From positions 164,274 to 228,273 of the forward strand of contig NZ_JAERVK010000009.1 of assembly GCF_016745425.1 (NCBI RefSeq): a stretch of DNA of 64,000 nt, given 5' to 3'. This document shows, piece after piece, positions 61,038 to 64,000 of the stretch. Both the position numbers and the translations under genes were made by a program. The stretch comes from Candidatus Methylomicrobium oryzae (GTDB lineage: Bacteria; Pseudomonadota; Gammaproteobacteria; Methylococcales; Methylomonadaceae). The notes under the pieces are model-generated. The model searched no databases, was not told the origin of the DNA, and saw nothing but the letters and a program-made list of their open reading frames with translations. The stretch's first letter is position 1. Each line of letters opens with the position of its first letter.

Positions 61038-61793
61038 TCAATGAGAATGATCATGGCCCATCTGGGACAGTACACGCGCTACAAAAGGGTCGTACTCTTT
61101 ATCGCCCAAGTCTGCGAAATCGATCACATCATAGCTGTCGGCCGGAGCCGGCTTCCAGGGGGCTTCGCTTAGCGCATAGGCATGCAACAGTTCGGTGCGT
61201 TCCGCGCCGTGTTCATGATGCCTTTCAATCAGAACCGGTAAAGCCAAATCCATCCGCATCACGATATGCCATTCCGATTCCGCAATTTTGCCTTGATATT
61301 CCTTGATCGGATAACCGTCCGACCATTCGATATCGCCGGCGGTCAACTGCTCCAAAACCTGCTGGTCCAACAAGAGCGAGAGCTTTTGCCAGGACGGCCC
61401 GGTTTGCAGCATCCGCAGGTCATCGGGCTGAAATTCGATCGCACGCCGATCATGGTGATACAGCTTGCGATGCAGCACGGAATGGCCATCCCGCTGCCAG
61501 AGCTCTCCCACTCCAAGTTGGGGTCTTTCGGTCGTTATCCGGTCGGAATCGCGCCAGAAACGCCAGGTGACGCTGTCCATATGAGGCGCGTGTTCGCCGT
61601 GGTCATGCTCGGGAACCTCGGTTTCATGCATTGTAATGAATTCCGCGGCGACCGCAGGCAGGGCTGCGGATGAAAGGTCGGTAATGTTTACGGTTGCGGT
61701 ACGACTGGTAGGTACATGGCTGCAACCGAATAGCCCTATGGTAAATACAGGAATGATCAGACGGATTAAAATTTGCTTCATGATTTTCGACAT
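61038..61793 (-). CDS. Histidine-rich outer lipoprotein of unknown function
   Basis: A 251-residue lipoprotein: a lipobox IGLFGCSH puts the lipidated cysteine near residue 24. The mature part is rich in histidine, with clusters HDHGEHAPH, HHDRR, ERHHEHGAE and the C-terminal GHDHSH, suggesting metal binding. No family was recognised. ATG at 61793 (MSKIMKQ) is chosen because the frame upstream overlaps a clear terminator; ATG at 61781 (MKQILIR) is equally possible. It is downstream of the alkaline phosphatase gene on the same strand but separated by that terminator. Confidence 0.75.
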   Translation of the reverse strand: MSKIMKQILIRLIIPVFTIGLFGCSHVPTSRTATVNITDLSSAALPAVAAEFITMHETEVPEHDHGEHAPHMDSVTWRFWRDSDRITTERPQLGVGELWQRDGHSVLHRKLYHHDRRAIEFQPDDLRMLQTGPSWQKLSLLLDQQVLEQLTAGDIEWSDGYPIKEYQGKIAESEWHIVMRMDLALPVLIERHHEHGAERTELLHAYALSEAPWKPAPADSYDVIDFADLGDKEYDPFVARVLSQMGHDHSH

Positions 61794-61817
61794 GAGTCTT
61801 GGACTCACAGGTGATTT

Positions 61818-61852
61818 CAAAAAAAAATCAGGAACGACTGGCGTTCCTGATT
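61818..61852 (-). terminator. Terminator after alkaline phosphatase
   Basis: AATCAGGAACG (61826-61836) and CGTTCCTGATT (61842-61852) pair fully around a 5-base loop; on the minus strand the stem is followed by eight or more T. It lies 36 bases past the phosphatase stop. Confidence 0.88.
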
Positions 61853-61887
61853 GGGGCACAACTTAATGAGTGAACCGATTCACGCGC

Positions 61888-63486
61888 TTATTTAACCCAG
61901 CCTAGCGCATGGGCCAGCACATGATAGATTGCATTTTGCTCCAGAGTGCCGCGCACTAAATAGCTGCTTGGGCCATCGGCATAAATGGTCACATCTTCAC
62001 CGGCATGCGTTTCCGACCCCATCGGCACAATCGACTCTTGCAGGTAGTTCGGGCTGGAAGTGTCGACCGTGGTTAAATCGGGGCGCAATTTGCTGCCTTC
62101 ATAGGTTGCCGGGACAGTGCCTTCATTGGCCGGATTGAATTCTTTACGCTGTAACCCGCCGGTCCAGCCAGGGCCATTGGCATACGATAAAGTGGTATAC
62201 GGTAAACCCAGCGAATCAAGCGCATTCACCCCATCCACTGCGGTTTTGCCCAGGATCGGATTGCCCCGTGAAGGATAACCGGCGATCGTAAAGACGTGGC
62301 TGTGGTCGGCTGTGACCAGAATCAAAGTGTCTTTGTCGCTCGTCAGTTCCCTGGCTTTTTTTACGGCCTCCGATAAGGCAATCGTGTCGGTTAGCGCGCG
62401 GTAAGCGTTTCCGGCATGATGGCCGTGGTCGATTCGACCCGCTTCGACCATCAGGTAATAGCCCTTTTTGTTTTTTTGCAGGATTTTAATAGCCTTGTCG
62501 GTCATCTCGGCCAATGAAGGTTCGCCTGCGGCATCGTCTTGACGGTCGGCTTCGTAGCGCATGTGCGAACGCTCGAAAAGGCCCAGCAAATGATCGGTTG
62601 TTGCGGGATTAACCGCATCAAAGCCTGCCTGATCCCAGACATAATCGGAATTGTTGTAATTCGTCAGCCATTCTAAAGTCAAATCGCGGCCGTCTGCGCG
62701 GCGACCTTTTTGGGTCGTATATTCCGGGTCGGCTTTGGTGTTCGGCATAAAATAACTGCGCCCGCCGCCCAGTGCCACTTCCAGGCCATTGCCGTAAGGA
62801 GATTCGAGCAACTGGCGGGCGATGTCCTTGACGGTAGCGCCTGCAGGAAGATTGCTGTCCGCTTCCCAGTCGCGGTCGGCAATGTGCGCGTAATTGACAG
62901 CCGGCGTCGCATGGGTCAGACGTGCCGTCGTTACGATTCCTGTTGACATGCCGCGCTCTTCCGCCTGTTCCAGAATCGTCTTGACGCTTTTCGCGCCCGT
63001 AACTTCCGCGCTGATTTCCGTACGGACAATGGTTTGATCCACTGAAATGGCGCCGTCATTGGTTTTAATACCGCTTACCATGGCGGTGGCGGTCGGCGCC
63101 GAATCCGATGTTTGTTGATTGGCGCTGGCAGTGACCGAGTGGGCTAAATCGGGAAATTTTTCGAAGCTGAGGCGATTGAATTCGCCGTCGCGGCCGCCGG
63201 TTTGGCCTTCCAAAATTCGCGCGGCAGTTACCGTCGATACCCCCATCCCATCCCCGACGAACAAAATGACGTTCTTTGCCTTACGCTTTGTAGGCGAGTC
63301 GAATTTGTTAACCAGCACCGCTTGATTGCCGGCTTTGAACCATTCTTGCGGGGTCGCGGGTACTTGACTGATAGGTTCCAGGTTTTTAGCGGCCGCATTA
63401 GCGGAAGCCACGACAGCAACAGACAATGTAAAACTGAATGCACCGATACCAACTGCCGAAAGTGTTACTGGTTTTTGTTTTTTCAT
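61888..63486 (-). CDS. phoA: Alkaline phosphatase, PhoA family
   Basis: A 532-residue periplasmic phosphomonoesterase. Signal peptide ends near ANA (residue 31). Metal and active-site motifs are intact: Asp79 in LFVGDGMG, nucleophile Ser129 in TSDSAPTATAM, then VEAGRIDHGHHAGNAYRAL, LVTADHSHVF and GSETHAGEDV with the last zinc histidine. This matches the PF00245 family; it is longer than E. coli PhoA (471). It would release phosphate under starvation. A possible Pho-type operator upstream was judged too weak. RBS GGGGAG precedes the ATG. It ends at a good terminator. Confidence 0.93.
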   Translation of the reverse strand: MKKQKPVTLSAVGIGAFSFTLSVAVVASANAAAKNLEPISQVPATPQEWFKAGNQAVLVNKFDSPTKRKAKNVILFVGDGMGVSTVTAARILEGQTGGRDGEFNRLSFEKFPDLAHSVTASANQQTSDSAPTATAMVSGIKTNDGAISVDQTIVRTEISAEVTGAKSVKTILEQAEERGMSTGIVTTARLTHATPAVNYAHIADRDWEADSNLPAGATVKDIARQLLESPYGNGLEVALGGGRSYFMPNTKADPEYTTQKGRRADGRDLTLEWLTNYNNSDYVWDQAGFDAVNPATTDHLLGLFERSHMRYEADRQDDAAGEPSLAEMTDKAIKILQKNKKGYYLMVEAGRIDHGHHAGNAYRALTDTIALSEAVKKARELTSDKDTLILVTADHSHVFTIAGYPSRGNPILGKTAVDGVNALDSLGLPYTTLSYANGPGWTGGLQRKEFNPANEGTVPATYEGSKLRPDLTTVDTSSPNYLQESIVPMGSETHAGEDVTIYADGPSSYLVRGTLEQNAIYHVLAHALGWVK

Positions 63487-63887
63487 GGGCCGCTCCCCTG
63501 AGACTATAATTGGAAAGCGCTAATGTACAGTTTGAATGTGACAATACAGTTAATAGCTGAGGTACTGTTGTCCGACTTCACGGCGGCTTCTCTAAATTCT
63601 GCGCTATAGATTTTGGATTTGTTTGGGTTTATTAGGGACCCACTTTTTCAGCTATTCTAAAAAGTGGGTTCGGGTTAGGGTAACCCCTTCAATTTTCCCG
63701 CCAGGGGAAGCGCCGGACCTTATCGTCGGGTAGATCGACATGGATTCGCCGCGCATCAAACTGAACTACTGCTGGCACGGCAAGGACGACCGTCTGAAAA
63801 CGGAAAAGCAGGAAGGAGCGATCTGAATTATCTGATGCGGCTCGACTTCGGCACGCTACCAAAACAACAATCAATGGCGCCAGCTGT
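63487..63887. other. Intergenic with one hairpin and a very short frame
   Basis: About 400 bases upstream of the phosphatase gene and downstream of the diguanylate cyclase end. A 28-codon frame at 63740-63826 (plus) begins MDSPRIKLNYCWHGKDDRL; it has no recognised family and may be debris. The hairpin at 63638-63669 is listed separately. Confidence 0.45.
63638..63669. terminator. Hairpin, possible terminator
   Basis: ACCCACTTTTT (63638-63648) pairs with AAAAAGTGGGT (63659-63669) around a 10-base loop. There is no run of T beyond the stem, but the stem itself is A/T-rich at its tip. It could end the transcript from the cyclase gene on the minus strand. Confidence 0.4.
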
Positions 63888-64000
63888 TTAAGGTGCCTCT
63901 TGCGCCACAATCCTATTGCGGCCGGCAGCCTTGGCGCGGTACAGAGCCGCATCGGCCCGGTCGATCAGGCTTTCGGGCGTATCGCCGGGCTGCCGGACGG
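63888..64000 (-). CDS. Diguanylate cyclase, C-terminal end only
   Basis: The minus-strand frame runs from the window edge to a TAA at 63888-63890 and encodes about 36 residues: VRQPGDTPESLIDRADAALY then RAKAAGRNRIV. This is the standard end of a GGDEF domain ('L---AD-ALY-AK--GRNR'). The rest, including the active site, lies outside the window, so activity cannot be judged. Confidence 0.85.
   Translation of the reverse strand, partial: VRQPGDTPESLIDRADAALYRAKAAGRNRIVAQEAP

Noticed and set aside
63500..63560. Pho box upstream of the alkaline phosphatase
   Set aside because: TTGTCAC and CTGTACA occur on the minus strand, but their spacing is not the 11-base period of Pho boxes.

Overview
The window reads as a chromosomal segment of a gammaproteobacterium, most likely a methanotroph of the order Methylococcales. 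The pilMNOPQ cluster, the aroK-aroB-damX-type order and encoded tRNA CCA fit Gammaproteobacteria. An octaheme hydroxylamine oxidoreductase with its HaoB partner, plus a protein resembling the exosortase-associated TIGR04073 family, point to an aerobic methane (or ammonia) oxidiser. No methane monooxygenase gene lies here, so this assignment is inference. No rRNA, phage or CRISPR array was seen.

Layout. 1-1.3 kb: the end of an AmpG-type permease and rpmE. 1.3-2.8 kb: no credible gene. 2.8-7.9 kb: pilMNOPQ, which builds the type IV pilus alignment complex and outer-membrane secretin. 8.0-12.2 kb: aroK, aroB, a DamX-like SPOR ATPase and hemE, followed by a DUF411 periplasmic protein and glucokinase. 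13.7-16.1 kb: proA-nadD-rsfS. 16.1-19.0 kb (minus): a TIGR04073-like exported protein and tex. 19.4-27.5 kb: a divergent bifunctional penicillin-binding protein, an alpha/beta hydrolase, a zinc alcohol dehydrogenase, a Dabb protein, nnr-tsaE and a small protein of unknown function. 27.8-33.5 kb: a large PAS-GGDEF-EAL protein divergent from a diguanylate cyclase. 33.9-34.0 kb: tRNA-Leu(CAG) with a consensus promoter and a terminator. 34.3-40.2 kb: rnr, amiC and glgX. 40.9-45.9 kb: a beta-glucuronidase-like GH2 enzyme, an EEP-fold hydrolase, a GNAT protein and a CorA variant.

46.1-56.5 kb is the Kdp potassium system: a 30-residue membrane microprotein, kdpF, kdpA, kdpB, kdpC, a small exported protein, kdpD and kdpE. 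It is the most invaded part of the window. One hairpin repeat sits between kdpA and kdpB. A second supplies the kdpB stop codon. An IS110-family transposase and two 48-bp tandem duplications separate kdpB from kdpC. A 206-bp MITE-like element with 16-bp terminal inverted repeats is inserted exactly at the kdpE stop codon, flanked by a 12-bp direct repeat that keeps the stop intact.

56.8-59.5 kb: haoA-haoB, expected to remove or oxidise hydroxylamine formed by co-oxidation of ammonia. 59.5-60.8 kb is a scrap zone: hairpin repeats, an orphan HicB-like gene, an IS3 transposase remnant and the tail of a PepSY membrane protein. 61.0-63.5 kb (minus): a PhoA-type alkaline phosphatase with its terminator and a histidine-rich lipoprotein. 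The window ends in the C-terminus of another diguanylate cyclase.

I did not find one clearly new multi-gene system. The strongest leads are the mobile and repeat elements placed at gene ends in the kdp locus, the IS110 non-coding flank, the microprotein before kdpF, and a beta-glucuronidase in a probable methanotroph.
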